A DNA stretch of 64,000 nucleotides from JADKAV01 sp037046735 (GTDB lineage: Bacteria > Actinomycetota > Actinomycetes > S36-B12 > UBA10799), in the NCBI GenBank assembly GCA_037046735.1, contig JBAOHC010000022.1, positions 62,001 through 126,000 of the forward strand, given 5' to 3'. The position numbers were made by a program, and so were the translations under genes. The notes below the pieces were generated by a model that was not told the DNA's origin, made no database searches, and worked only from the letters and a program-made list of their open reading frames with translations. Below, one piece after another: positions 8,899-19,849 of the stretch. The stretch's first letter is position 1; every line of letters starts with the position of its first letter.

Positions 8899-9891
8899 AT
8901 GCCCCGCATCCTGTCCGGCATTCAGCCAACCAGCGAGTCCTTCCACATCGGCAACTATTTCGGGGCTCTGCAGCAGTGGGTCTCGCTGCAGAACGACGAG
9001 GCCTTCTACTGCGTCGTCGACCTGCATGCGATCACCGTGCCCGTGGATCCCGCTTTGCAGCGTGAGCGTACGCGGGTTTCGTTCGCGCAACTCGTGGCGA
9101 TGGGTATCGACCCGAGCAGTGCCACGCTGTTCGTGCAGAGTGACGTCCCCGAGCACAGCCAACTCGCCTGGATCATGATGTGTCTGACCGGCTACGGTGA
9201 GGCGTCGCGGATGACGCAGTTCAAGGACAAGATGGCCCGCGAAGGGAGCGCGGGGGCCTCGGTGGGGCTGTTCACGTACCCCTGCCTGCAGGCCGCGGAC
9301 ATTCTGCTCTATCAGGCCCAGTACGTGCCCGTGGGTGAGGACCAGCGCCAGCACTTGGAGTTGACCCGCAACCTGGCCGAACGGTTCAACAGCCGCTACG
9401 GCACCACTTTTGTGGTGCCAGAGCCGTACATCGTCAAGGACACGGCCAAGATCCTCGACCTGCAGGATCCGACGTCGAAGATGAGCAAGTCGGTGCCGGG
9501 CGGCTGTGTATTCCTGCTCGACCCGCCCAAGCAGATGGCCAAGAAGATCAAGTCAGCCGTGACGGACTCCGGCAGCGAGGTCCGCTACGACCCGGTGGGG
9601 CAGCCGGGGGTGTCCAATCTGATCACCATCCTGGCGGCGGCGACCGGACGCACCGTCGCGCAGGTGGAGGCCGAGTTCGGTGGTGGGATGTACGGGCCTC
9701 TCAAGGTTGCCGCCGCCGAGGCTGTCGTTGCCGTCGTAGCGCCCATCGCGCGGCGGACGCAGGAACTGCTGGCCGACCCCGCGGAGCTCGACCGGCTGAT
9801 CCAGCGTGGGGGCGAACGGGCCCGCGAGGCGGCCCGTCCCACGGTGGCCGCAGCGTATGCCGCGATGGGATTGCAGGCGGGCGGTCAGTAG
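8899..9891 (+). CDS. trpS: tryptophanyl-tRNA synthetase
   Basis: Charges tRNA-Trp. The 330-residue class I enzyme has the HIGN motif at residues 16-19 and KMSKS at 194-198 in TSKMSKSVPGG. The stop TAG shares its last base with the GTG of the next gene. A tRNA-Trp gene occurs in this window at 51141. Confidence 0.96.
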   Translation: MPRILSGIQPTSESFHIGNYFGALQQWVSLQNDEAFYCVVDLHAITVPVDPALQRERTRVSFAQLVAMGIDPSSATLFVQSDVPEHSQLAWIMMCLTGYGEASRMTQFKDKMAREGSAGASVGLFTYPCLQAADILLYQAQYVPVGEDQRQHLELTRNLAERFNSRYGTTFVVPEPYIVKDTAKILDLQDPTSKMSKSVPGGCVFLLDPPKQMAKKIKSAVTDSGSEVRYDPVGQPGVSNLITILAAATGRTVAQVEAEFGGGMYGPLKVAAAEAVVAVVAPIARRTQELLADPAELDRLIQRGGERAREAARPTVAAAYAAMGLQAGGQ

Positions 9892-10403
9892 TGACGCCCA
9901 ACCTCGGTGTCGCGATCGCCATCCCGCGGCCCTTCGCGGATGAGCTCGAGGGGTGGCGCGACCGGTTCGGCGATCCGGCCGCCCACCTGATTCAGGCCCA
10001 CGTGACATTGCTGCCGCCGACCAAGGTGAAGGACGTCGCAGCCGTGGAGCGCCACCTTGCAGCCGTTGCCCGCAGGCATGAGGCGTTTCCGGTGGTTCTG
10101 CAGGGAACGGGCACCTTCCGACCCGTCTCCCCGGTGGTCTACGTGCGTGTGGCCAGTGGGGCGCGTGAGATCACCACCATGGAGGCAGACGTTCGCTCCG
10201 GTCCCTTGGGCAGGTCCTTACGCTTCGAGTACCACCCGCACGTGACCATCGCCCATGACCTGCCAGAAGCTGTCCTCACCGTCGCGCAGCAGACCCTTGC
10301 CGACTACGAGGCGGCGTTCACAGCTGACTGTCTGACGCTCTACGAGCAGGGCGACGATGGCGTGTGGGCTCCGCTGCGGGAGTTCTTCCTGCTCGACGGG
10401 TAA
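9891..10403 (+). CDS. 2'-5' RNA ligase-like phosphoesterase (2H family)
   Basis: A 170-residue protein of the LigT/2H fold with both HxT motifs, HVTLLPP near residue 43 and HVTIAHD near residue 118. Such proteins are cyclic phosphodiesterases or RNA-end-processing enzymes; substrates are mostly unknown. It begins with GTG overlapping the trpS stop by one base, so it is likely co-translated with trpS. It converges on the following minus-strand gene with a 25-bp gap. Confidence 0.8.
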   Translation: MTPNLGVAIAIPRPFADELEGWRDRFGDPAAHLIQAHVTLLPPTKVKDVAAVERHLAAVARRHEAFPVVLQGTGTFRPVSPVVYVRVASGAREITTMEADVRSGPLGRSLRFEYHPHVTIAHDLPEAVLTVAQQTLADYEAAFTADCLTLYEQGDDGVWAPLREFFLLDG

Positions 10404-10428
10404 GGCGCGATGTGGCGGAGCCCGTCAC

Positions 10429-11901
10429 CTACGGCAAGCGGGCGGGTTCGCGCTCGGCATTCTGGCGCATCATCGCTTCCCGGCGCGCCTTCTGCCGCCG
10501 GATGGCCCGGATCCGCAGGAGCACGACGGCGATGCCCAGGAAGAGCATGAGCCAGGCGAAGGCCTTGAACAGCCCGATCGCGATTGTCGCGAAGAAACCT
10601 CGTTCCGCCTGCGGTGCAGCCAGGGGGTCGGTCGTGACGACGGGGGCGGTGGACAGGCCAGCCACGATCGCGTCTGCGCCGATCGCGGTACCCGTGGTGG
10701 TCGTCGTTGTGGGCACGGTGCTCCCGGCGGTGAGGGCCTGGGCCGCGAGTGCCTGGGCGTCCGCGGCTACCTGCGCCGTGTCCACAGGCGTGCCGCCGGC
10801 TGCCGACACAGCGCTGGCCACGGTGGCCGTTGCGGCCGCCGCGATCTCCTCGGCGGACGGTACCTCGACCGTGGCCGCCTGCACGCTGACCTGTTGTGCG
10901 CCCTGAGCGATCGTGGTCATCTGCAGTTGGGTCGCCTCGTCCAGGGGCATCGCGGCCACGTCATCGCCGGTCAACTCGCCGGCGGCGATCGGAGTCACGT
11001 CGACGGGGTCCGGCACAGGCGGCATTTCTGCGATGGGCGACAACTGGTCAGCGTTCGCGTAGGCCCAGTCGAGCAACTCACGAGCCGTCTGCGTCGTGCC
11101 ACCGCCGATGCCCAGCAATGCGACCACGAACTTGCGCCCGTCCCGGTCAACCCCAGCGACGTACGTGCGGCCTGCCTGCGAGGTGAAGCCGCCCTTGCCG
11201 CCCAGGAAGCCGGGGTAGTCACTGGTCAGCAGAGAGTCGTTGTTGTAGATCGTGAAGGTATTGCGCGGCTTGGTCGGATTCTCGGGCGGCTGGCCGGGGA
11301 ACTGGGTGTCCTTGACGGTGAGGATCTGCTGCAGGCGTGGGTCCTGCATCGCGACCCGGTAGATCTGCGCCAGGTCCTTGGCCGTCGTCACCTGTCCGGT
11401 CCGATCCAGCCCATTGGGGGACTTCGCGACGGTGCTGTTGGCGCCGACCCGCTGCGCCTCGGCGTTCATCGCATCGATCGTGCGCTGGAAACCGTAGGCA
11501 TCCGCCAGGGCGACGGCGGCATCGTTGCCGCTGCGCATCAGCATGCCGTGCAACAACTGGTCGACACGGTACGTGCTGCCTGCCAGCACTCCCACGTGAG
11601 CACCTTCGGTAAGAGTCTCCTGCGGTTTGGCCTCGTACGAACTGTCGTACTGCAGACGGGGTAGGAGCGTCAGCGCGGTCAGCATCTTGATGGTGCTGGC
11701 CATCGGGCGCTGCTCGTCGATGTTCTGGCCCGCGAGGACGTCACCGGATTCGGCATCGATGACGATCCACGCCTTGGTCTTGAAGTCCGGCACCGTCACC
11801 CCCTGCGCCGCGGTCGGGACCGGCATGGGTACGACATCCTCGGCAACCGCGGGGGTCGCAGCCATCAGCAGCATGGCAGCAGCGGCAATCATGGTACGCA
11901 T
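10429..11901 (-). CDS. D-alanyl-D-alanine carboxypeptidase (PBP5/DacC-like, S11 family)
   Basis: Trims the terminal D-Ala from peptidoglycan stem peptides outside the membrane. The N-terminus is a signal peptide (hydrophobic AAAAMLLMAATPAVA). The nucleophile is Ser69 in STIK (69-72), followed by a SGN motif. The third motif reads KGG (Lys236) in GGKGGFT where KTG is usual. A long Ala/Val/Thr-rich segment follows, then a transmembrane helix (FFATIAIGLFKAFAWLMLFLGIAVVLL) and a basic tail. I prefer the ATG at 11901 to the GTG at 11910: AAGGTG lies 6 nt before the ATG but overlaps the GTG. The gene converges with the RNA-ligase-like gene. Confidence 0.88.
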   Translation of the reverse strand: MRTMIAAAAMLLMAATPAVAEDVVPMPVPTAAQGVTVPDFKTKAWIVIDAESGDVLAGQNIDEQRPMASTIKMLTALTLLPRLQYDSSYEAKPQETLTEGAHVGVLAGSTYRVDQLLHGMLMRSGNDAAVALADAYGFQRTIDAMNAEAQRVGANSTVAKSPNGLDRTGQVTTAKDLAQIYRVAMQDPRLQQILTVKDTQFPGQPPENPTKPRNTFTIYNNDSLLTSDYPGFLGGKGGFTSQAGRTYVAGVDRDGRKFVVALLGIGGGTTQTARELLDWAYANADQLSPIAEMPPVPDPVDVTPIAAGELTGDDVAAMPLDEATQLQMTTIAQGAQQVSVQAATVEVPSAEEIAAAATATVASAVSAAGGTPVDTAQVAADAQALAAQALTAGSTVPTTTTTTGTAIGADAIVAGLSTAPVVTTDPLAAPQAERGFFATIAIGLFKAFAWLMLFLGIAVVLLRIRAIRRQKARREAMMRQNAEREPARLP

Positions 11902-11997
11902 CACGATCACCTTAAGCGGGTATGGAGGTTATCAACGGCAGCGAAACGCGCGGTCTTTGGGCCTAGGGTGGAGACATCGTGAGAGGGGTAAACAGTC

Positions 11998-12384
11998 ATG
12001 CGTGACGACTTGGGAAAGGTACTGATCGCCAGCCAGCAGGACATCGATGCCATGCCCTGGTCCTCGCCCCTTCCGGGCGTTCATCAGAAGGTGCTCTGGC
12101 AGTCTGGGGACACCACTCTCGGGCTGATGCGCATCGATGCCGGCCATGAGAACCCGGCACATGTGCACCACGCCGCCCATCACCACATCCTGGTGTTGGA
12201 GGGCGAGTCGACCATGCTGGGCAAGCGGGTTGGTCCGGGTGCCTACGTGTACATCCCGCCCACTGTGGCGCATGCGGTGACCGACGTGAGCGAGGGTGGG
12301 TGCACGTTCTTCTACACCTACCGGCCGCTCGAGCAGTCCCACGAGGAGTCGCCGCTGCACCCCGAGCACGGCGGAGTCGTCTAG
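11998..12384 (+). CDS. small cupin-domain protein
   Basis: A 128-residue single-domain cupin. The first cupin motif, with clustered metal ligands, is seen in PAHVHHAAHHHILVLEGE, and the second in PPTVAHAVTD. The eight or so His residues suggest a bound metal. The substrate is unknown; such stand-alone cupins are often given no function. A GAGAGGGG ribosome site lies about 9 nt upstream. It converges with sdhB. Confidence 0.8.
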   Translation: MRDDLGKVLIASQQDIDAMPWSSPLPGVHQKVLWQSGDTTLGLMRIDAGHENPAHVHHAAHHHILVLEGESTMLGKRVGPGAYVYIPPTVAHAVTDVSEGGCTFFYTYRPLEQSHEESPLHPEHGGVV

Positions 12385-12454
12385 CTACGGCGCCTACAGG
12401 CTTGTAGCGCTGGATGTCCGGCGAGCGGGCCGAACCAGCTGTCGCCGGAAACGA

Positions 12455-13188
12455 TCAGCTGCGGCGGAACATCAACGCGCGCTTGACTTCCTGAATCGCT
12501 TTCGTGACCTCGATCCCACGCGGGCACGCATCCGTGCAGTTGAAGGTGGTCCGGCAGCGCCACACGCCTTCCTTGCTGTTGAGGATGTCCAGGCGCACAT
12601 CCGCCCCGGCGTCGCGGGAGTCGAAGATGAACCGGTGGGCACCCACGATGGCCTGTGGACCGAAGTACTGGCCGTCGCTCCAGAAGACCGGGCAACTGGT
12701 CGTGCAGCACGCGCACAGGATGCACTTGGTGGTGTCGTCGAAGATCGCTCGGTCCTCGGCTGACTGCAGGCGCTCCTTGGCGGGCTCATGACCTGCGGGG
12801 ATCAGGAACGGCATGACGTCCCTGTAGGCATTGAAGAAGGGCTCCATGTCGACGACCAGATCCTTCTCCAGAGGCAATCCCTTGATGGCCTCCACGATCA
12901 CGGGCTTCTTGATGTTGAGGTCCTTGATCAGGGTCTTGCACGCGAGTCGATTGCGGCCATTGATCCGCATCGCGTCCGAGCCGCAGATGCCGTGGGCGCA
13001 GGACCGCCGAAACGTCAGCGTGCCGTCGATCTCGTCCTTGATCCGCTGCAGGACGGTGAGCACCCGGTCAGTCGGCAGAGCCTGCAGCGAGTACTCCTCG
13101 TAGTGCGGAGCCTCGTCGGTCTCGGGGATGAAACGCGCGATCTTGAAGGTGACGTCCAGGCGCTGGATGGTCTCAGGAGTGGCAGTCA

Positions 13189-13189
<1 letters not shown>
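12455..13189 (-). CDS. sdhB: succinate dehydrogenase iron-sulfur subunit
   Basis: Passes electrons from SdhA to the membrane quinone site. The 244-residue protein has the three cluster motifs in order: [2Fe-2S] in CAHGICGSD with a further Cys in RLACK, [4Fe-4S] in CILCACC and [3Fe-4S]/[4Fe-4S] ligands in CRTTFNCTDACPRG. The ATG overlaps the sdhA stop by one base (TGATG). It is the last gene of the sdhCDAB operon. Confidence 0.96.
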
Positions 13190-14937
<1,748 letters not shown>

Positions 14938-14945
14938 TGATTACC

Positions 14946-15347
14946 TCAGCTGATGGTCGGGTCGAAGGTGAAGATCACGAGCGTGCCCAGTGCAATCGTG
15001 AAAACAGTGGCGGTCACCAGCGCGGCCTTGAGCCAGAACCGGGTCTGGTCGCGCTCGGAGTAGTCGTTGATGATGGTCCGCAACCCGTTGGCGCCGTGCA
15101 GCATGGCCAGCCACAGTTGCAGCAGGTCCCAGACCTGCCAGAAGGGGCTGCTCCAGCGGCCTGCGACGAAGGCGAAATTGATGCGCTGCACCCCGCCGTC
15201 GAGGATGTTCATGATCAGTAGGTGACCCAGCACGAGGAAGACCAGCAGGATGCCGGAGACCCGCATGAAGATCCAGGACCACATCTCATAGTTGGTGCGG
15301 CCACCGCTGCGGGCGACCTTAGGGGCGTTGAGGGCCGGTGCGCTCAT
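14946..15347 (-). CDS. sdhD: succinate dehydrogenase membrane subunit SdhD
   Basis: A 133-residue membrane anchor with three hydrophobic helices, beginning MSAPALNAPKVARSGG. The haem/quinone region reads AMLHGANGLRTIINDY. I choose the ATG at 15347 because it overlaps the sdhC stop as ATGA and gives normal subunit length; the frame continues upstream inside sdhC without coding likeness. It binds quinone with SdhC. Confidence 0.93.
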   Translation of the reverse strand: MSAPALNAPKVARSGGRTNYEMWSWIFMRVSGILLVFLVLGHLLIMNILDGGVQRINFAFVAGRWSSPFWQVWDLLQLWLAMLHGANGLRTIINDYSERDQTRFWLKAALVTATVFTIALGTLVIFTFDPTIS

Positions 15348-15739
15348 GACGTGCTCCCGAACAGGGACTCGACGGTGTGGATCAGCATGAAGTAGGCGCC
15401 GGGGACCATCAGGACCACCCAGATGCCGACGATCACCCAGGTCATCTGCCGCTGGACGCGCGGACCCTTGCTCCAGAAGTCGACCAGGATGATCCGGATC
15501 CCGTTCAGAGCATGGAAGAGAACAGCACCGACCAGCCCGACCTCCATGAGGTTGACCAGTGGGGTCTTGTAGGTCGCGATGACCTCGTCGTAGGCATTCG
15601 GTGAGACCCGCACCAGGGCGGTGTCCAACACGTGAACGAGCAGGAAGAAGAAGACGGCCACGCCGGTGATCCGGTGGGCCACCCAGGTCCACATCCCCTC
15701 GTGTCCCCGGTAGAGCGTGCCGACTGAAGCGCTGGGCAC
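15344..15739 (-). CDS. sdhC: succinate dehydrogenase cytochrome b subunit SdhC
   Basis: The second membrane anchor, with three helices and the haem-ligand region VLFHALNGIRIILVDF. It closely follows the actinobacterial pattern LYRGHEGMWTWVAHRITG. An in-frame ATG lies at 15757, but a strong GGGAGG (15750-15745) lies 5 nt before the GTG at 15739 and after that ATG, so the GTG is the likely start and the protein has 131 residues. It is the first gene of the operon. Confidence 0.92.
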   Translation of the reverse strand: MPSASVGTLYRGHEGMWTWVAHRITGVAVFFFLLVHVLDTALVRVSPNAYDEVIATYKTPLVNLMEVGLVGAVLFHALNGIRIILVDFWSKGPRVQRQMTWVIVGIWVVLMVPGAYFMLIHTVESLFGSTS

Positions 15740-15972
15740 TGGTACCTCCCTTGACATGGGTTACGTACTCAAATGCTAGTGGTCACCGGGCAGTTCGGGC
15801 CGCCCAGCATCCCCTTAGGCCGGAATGTCGGCATTGCCCCATGGCACATCTACCGCCCTCGTGAGGCGACCTGATCATTGCCGAAACGACACGACGGGCG
15901 AGTCTGTGTGACAGATCACGTAAGCGTTGCGTAAGGTCGAGGGGAATAAGGTTCCACGTTCATGGAGGACAT

Positions 15973-17061
15973 ATGAAGAAACTGCGTCTTGCCGCGCTCG
16001 GTGCGGCAGCTGCTCTGACAATGGCGGCGTGTGGAAGCGCGCCGTCCGACAGCGGCAGCAGCGCGTCACCCGCGGCATCCGGCTCCAGCGATTTCCTGGC
16101 CTGCATGGTCTCTGACGCCGGTGGTATCGACGACCGCTCGTTCAACGCCTCGGCCTACAAGGGTGTGCAGGACGCCGTCGCGGAGTTCGGGATCACGGAC
16201 AAGTTCCTGGAGTCCAAGAGCCAGACCGACTACGCCCCGAACATCAACAGCCTCGTCAACGACGACTGCGGCATCATCATCACGGTCGGCTTCCTGATGG
16301 AGGACGCGACCAAGGAAGCTGCGACGCAGAACCCCGAGGAGAAGTTCGCGATCGTGGACGCTGCCAGCGACCCGGCGATCGACAACATGAAGGGCCTGGT
16401 GTTCAACACCGCCCAGTCCTCCTTCCTGGCCGGCTACCTGGCGGCAGGCATGAGCGAGACCGGCAAGGTGGCCACCTACGGCGGCCTGGCGATCCCCTCG
16501 GTGACCTCCTTCATGGACGGCTACTGGGAGGGCGTGCAGTACTACAACACCGAGAACGGCACCAACGTCGAGGTGCTTGGCTGGGACCAGAACAAGCCTG
16601 ACGCAGGATCGTTCGCCGGTGGTTTCGACGACCAGGCCAAGGGCCAGCAGCTGGCCAAGAACTTCATCCAGCAGGGTGCTGACATCATCTTCCCGGTCGC
16701 GGGTCCGGTGGGTCTGGGATCGGCCAAGGAAGCCCAGTCGACCGGCAAGGCCGCCATCATCTGGGTGGACAGCGACGGCTACGAGTCCGCACCGCAGTAC
16801 AAGGACGTGTTCCTGTCCTCGGTCCTGAAGAAGATCGACGTGGCTGTGACCGACACCATCGACGCGACCATCAACGGTGAGTTCAGCAACGAGGACTACA
16901 TCGGCACGCTGGAGAACGACGGCACCGGCCTCGCGCCGTTCCACGACTTCGAAAGCCAGGTTCCGCAGGAGCTGAAGGATCAGTTGGAGACGATCAAGGC
17001 GGGGATCATCGATGGCTCCATCGAGGTGACCTCACCGAACCAGCCCAAAGCGGCTAGCTGA
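15973..17061 (+). CDS. bmpA: BMP-family nucleoside-binding lipoprotein
   Basis: Extracellular substrate-binding lipoprotein of a nucleoside ABC importer. The signal peptide MKKLRLAALGAAAALTMAAC ends in a lipobox with Cys20; a Ser/Ala-rich linker precedes the BMP domain, whose start reads CMVSDAGGIDDRSFN, with GGFDDQAKGQQ further on. The protein has 362 residues. GGAGGAC just upstream is a strong ribosome site. The ATPase, two permeases and two nucleoside deaminases follow, which supports nucleosides as substrate. Confidence 0.93.
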   Translation: MKKLRLAALGAAAALTMAACGSAPSDSGSSASPAASGSSDFLACMVSDAGGIDDRSFNASAYKGVQDAVAEFGITDKFLESKSQTDYAPNINSLVNDDCGIIITVGFLMEDATKEAATQNPEEKFAIVDAASDPAIDNMKGLVFNTAQSSFLAGYLAAGMSETGKVATYGGLAIPSVTSFMDGYWEGVQYYNTENGTNVEVLGWDQNKPDAGSFAGGFDDQAKGQQLAKNFIQQGADIIFPVAGPVGLGSAKEAQSTGKAAIIWVDSDGYESAPQYKDVFLSSVLKKIDVAVTDTIDATINGEFSNEDYIGTLENDGTGLAPFHDFESQVPQELKDQLETIKAGIIDGSIEVTSPNQPKAAS

Positions 17062-17072
17062 GTCTGCTGTAG

Positions 17073-17114
17073 CGATGAGGGGTCCAGGCGCTGCGCTTGG
17101 GCCCCTCATCGTCT
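17073..17114 (+). terminator. strong hairpin between bmpA and the ABC ATPase gene
   Basis: CGATGAGGGG at 17073-17082 pairs with CCCCTCATCG at 17102-17111; with four further pairs the stem reaches 14 bp around an 11-nt loop. TCTTT follows. It probably stops part of the transcription, giving more binding protein than transporter, or protects the bmpA 3' end. Confidence 0.75.
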
Positions 17115-17133
17115 TTCGAGCCAGGAGGGCCTG

Positions 17134-18636
17134 ATGAAACTCGAATTGCGCAACATCACGAAGAAGTTCGGCGACTTCGCGGCCAATGAGGACATCTCCC
17201 TGACCGTCAACCCGGGCGAGATCGTAGCCCTGCTGGGGGAGAACGGAGCCGGGAAGTCGACGTTGATGAACGTCGTCTACGGCCTGCTCGAACCCACCAG
17301 CGGGGAGATTCTCGTCAACGACGTCGTCGAGGACTTCCAAGGCCCCGGTGACGCGATCACCGCCGGGATCGGCATGGTGCACCAGCACTTCATGCTCGTA
17401 CCGCCCTTCACCGTGGCTGAGAACGTGATGCTCGGCCACGAGCACACCAAGGGCATGTTCCTCGACCTCGAGACTGCCCGGTCCGAGGTGCGTCGCGTCA
17501 GTGAGGCCTACAACCTCCACGTCGACCCCGACGCCCTGGTGGAGGAACTGCCGGTCGGCGTCCAGCAGCGCGTGGAGATCATCAAGGCCCTGGTGCGCGA
17601 CGCCGGTGTCCTGATCCTCGACGAACCCACCGCCGTGCTCACGCCGCAGGAGACCGACGAGTTGCTGGACATCATGCGTGGCCTCAAAGCCAAGGGCACC
17701 AGCATCGTGTTCATCTCCCACAAACTGCGCGAGGTGCGCGCAGCCGCTGACCGCATCGTGGTGATCCGGCGCGGCCGGGTGGTCGGCGAAGCGACGCCGG
17801 AAGCCACCCAGGCCGAACTGGCGGGCATGATGGTGGGCCGCGAGGTCAGCCTGACTGTCGATAAACCACCGGCAAATCCAGGGGCCCCGGTCCTGTCGCT
17901 GAAAGAGGTCTCCGCCGCTGACCTCGAGGGGCGCCCCATCCTGCGTGAACTCACCTTCGACGTGCGTGCCGGGGAGATCCTGGGCGTGGCCGGTGTGCAG
18001 GGCAATGGCCAGACCGAACTTGCCCAGGTCCTGACGGGCCTTTTCGAAGGTGAGGTGCTGGGCTCCATCACGCTGGACGGCACCGAGATCACCGGCAAGG
18101 ACCCCCGTGACATCCTCGACTCGGGGCTCGGCTACGTCCCTGAGGACCGTGAGCACGACGGCCTGATCGGGTCGTTCACCGTTACCGAGAACCTCGTCCT
18201 GGACCAGGTGAGCAACGCCCCGTACTCATCGGGTGGGGTGCTCAAGAACTCCGTCATCGACCGCACGGCCGTAGAGCTGATCGAGGAGTTCGACGTGCGC
18301 ACCCAGGGCGCGAAGGCGCCTGTTTCCTCGCTGTCCGGGGGCAACAAGCAGAAGGTCGTCATGGCTCGCGAGATGTCGCGCGAGTTGCGCGTTCTCGTTG
18401 CCGCCCAACCCACCCGCGGTGTCGATGTCGGATCCATCGAGTTCCTGCATAAGCGCATCGTTGCCGAACGGGAGCGAGGCGCTGCGGTGCTCATCATCAG
18501 CAGCGAACTCGACGAGATCTATGCACTGGCCGACCGAATCGCGGTGATGTACCGGGGGGCCATCATCGGGATGGTCGGGCCCGACACCTCCCGCGACGAT
18601 ATGGGCCTTCTCATGGCGGGAGTGACCAATGACTGA
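17134..18636 (+). CDS. nucleoside ABC transporter ATPase with two ABC domains
   Basis: A 500-residue duplicated ATPase of the YufO/NupA type. The first half has an intact Walker A (GENGAGKST, 35-43), the Q-loop in VHQHFML, the signature LPVGVQQRVEI and Walker B in VLILDEPTAVL. The second half is degenerate, as normal in this family: GVQGNGQTE in place of Walker A and LSGGNKQK then AAQPTRGVD in place of Walker B. Start at ATG 17134, with AGGAGG 5 nt upstream. The stop overlaps the first permease by 8 bp. Confidence 0.93.
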   Translation: MKLELRNITKKFGDFAANEDISLTVNPGEIVALLGENGAGKSTLMNVVYGLLEPTSGEILVNDVVEDFQGPGDAITAGIGMVHQHFMLVPPFTVAENVMLGHEHTKGMFLDLETARSEVRRVSEAYNLHVDPDALVEELPVGVQQRVEIIKALVRDAGVLILDEPTAVLTPQETDELLDIMRGLKAKGTSIVFISHKLREVRAAADRIVVIRRGRVVGEATPEATQAELAGMMVGREVSLTVDKPPANPGAPVLSLKEVSAADLEGRPILRELTFDVRAGEILGVAGVQGNGQTELAQVLTGLFEGEVLGSITLDGTEITGKDPRDILDSGLGYVPEDREHDGLIGSFTVTENLVLDQVSNAPYSSGGVLKNSVIDRTAVELIEEFDVRTQGAKAPVSSLSGGNKQKVVMAREMSRELRVLVAAQPTRGVDVGSIEFLHKRIVAERERGAAVLIISSELDEIYALADRIAVMYRGAIIGMVGPDTSRDDMGLLMAGVTND

Positions 18637-19849
18637 CACAGCCACCAAACCGGACGCGCAGCCGGCCAAGCAGCCGAGCCGCTTGCGGACTGCGATGAGC
18701 GGCACGGCGGGGATCACCTTCTTGTCGATCGTGATGGCGCTGGTGATCGGCGCGGTCTTCATCGCGCTGTCCGACCCTGCTGTCCAAGAAGCGAGCGGTT
18801 ACTTCTTCTCCAAGCCGCTGGACACGATCAGCGCTGCCTGGACGGCAGTGGTCGAGGCCTACGAGGCGCTGCTCACCGGCATGCTGTTCAACCCGGAGGC
18901 GACCAGTCTGGTCAACGCACTGAAGCCGTTGAGCGAGACGATCACCATGGCCACCCCACTGATCCTCGGCGGTCTGTCCGTCGCGCTGGCCTTCCGCGCA
19001 GGTCTGTTCAACATCGGCGCTGAGGGCCAGATCATCCTGGGTGCCGTCTTCGCCTCCTACATCGGTTTCACCTTCGATCTGCCGGTGATCGTCCACCTGC
19101 TGCTGGCCGTCATCGGCGCCTTCGTCGGCGGTGCGATCTGGGGTGGTATCGCAGGCTTCCTGAAGGCCAAGACCGGCGCCCATGAGGTCATCACGACGAT
19201 CATGCTGAACTGGATCGCGATCTACCTGGTCGCGTGGTTGCTCACGAAGTCCTGGTTCCTGCGCCCGGGTCGGCAGGACCCCATCAGTCCGCCGGTCAAC
19301 CCCAACGCCGAGTACCCGACGATCATCGACCAGTGGCGGGTGCACGCCGGCATCCTGGTCGCGATCGCGTGTGCGGCAGGCGTGGCCTGGCTGCTGGACA
19401 AGTCCACTCTCGGCTTCCAGTTCCGGGCCGTCGGTGCCAACGCCAGTGCGGCCCGCACCGCAGGCATGAACGTGTCGCGGATGTATCTGCTGGTGATGCT
19501 GATCGCCGGTGGCCTGGCCGGTCTGGCCGGTAGCGCGCAGGTCCTCGGCACGGAGAAGTCACTGTCCGGCGGGATCTCCGCCGGCATCGGGTTCGACGCC
19601 ATCACCGTGGCCCTGTTGGGCCGCGCCAACCCCTGGGGGGTGGTCGCGGCCGGACTGCTCTTCGGTGGTCTGCGCGCGGGTGGTCTCAACATGCAGACTG
19701 CGACCGGCACGCCGATCGACATCGTGCTGGTCATCCAAGCCCTGATCGTGCTGTTCATCGCCGCACCACCATTAGTCAGATCGGTGTTCCGCCTGCCGGA
19801 GACGGGCAAGGGCGGCTTCATGGAGACCGCGAAGGGATGGAACGGATGA
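18629..19849 (+). CDS. nucleoside ABC transporter permease (YufP-like)
   Basis: A 406-residue integral membrane subunit of the BPD_transp_2 family with a 40-residue cytosolic N-terminus and about eight hydrophobic helices. Characteristic stretches are FRAGLFNIGAEGQI and TGAHEVITTIMLNWIA, the latter in the cytosolic loop that contacts the ATPase. Overlaps the ATPase gene by 8 bp and the second permease by 4 bp, so the three are translationally coupled. Confidence 0.92.
   Translation: MTDTATKPDAQPAKQPSRLRTAMSGTAGITFLSIVMALVIGAVFIALSDPAVQEASGYFFSKPLDTISAAWTAVVEAYEALLTGMLFNPEATSLVNALKPLSETITMATPLILGGLSVALAFRAGLFNIGAEGQIILGAVFASYIGFTFDLPVIVHLLLAVIGAFVGGAIWGGIAGFLKAKTGAHEVITTIMLNWIAIYLVAWLLTKSWFLRPGRQDPISPPVNPNAEYPTIIDQWRVHAGILVAIACAAGVAWLLDKSTLGFQFRAVGANASAARTAGMNVSRMYLLVMLIAGGLAGLAGSAQVLGTEKSLSGGISAGIGFDAITVALLGRANPWGVVAAGLLFGGLRAGGLNMQTATGTPIDIVLVIQALIVLFIAAPPLVRSVFRLPETGKGGFMETAKGWNG

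Noticed and set aside
15907..15920. CRP-like palindrome TGTGA-N4-TCACG upstream of bmpA
   Set aside because: The spacer is 4 nt rather than 6 and the half-sites are short; too weak to call.
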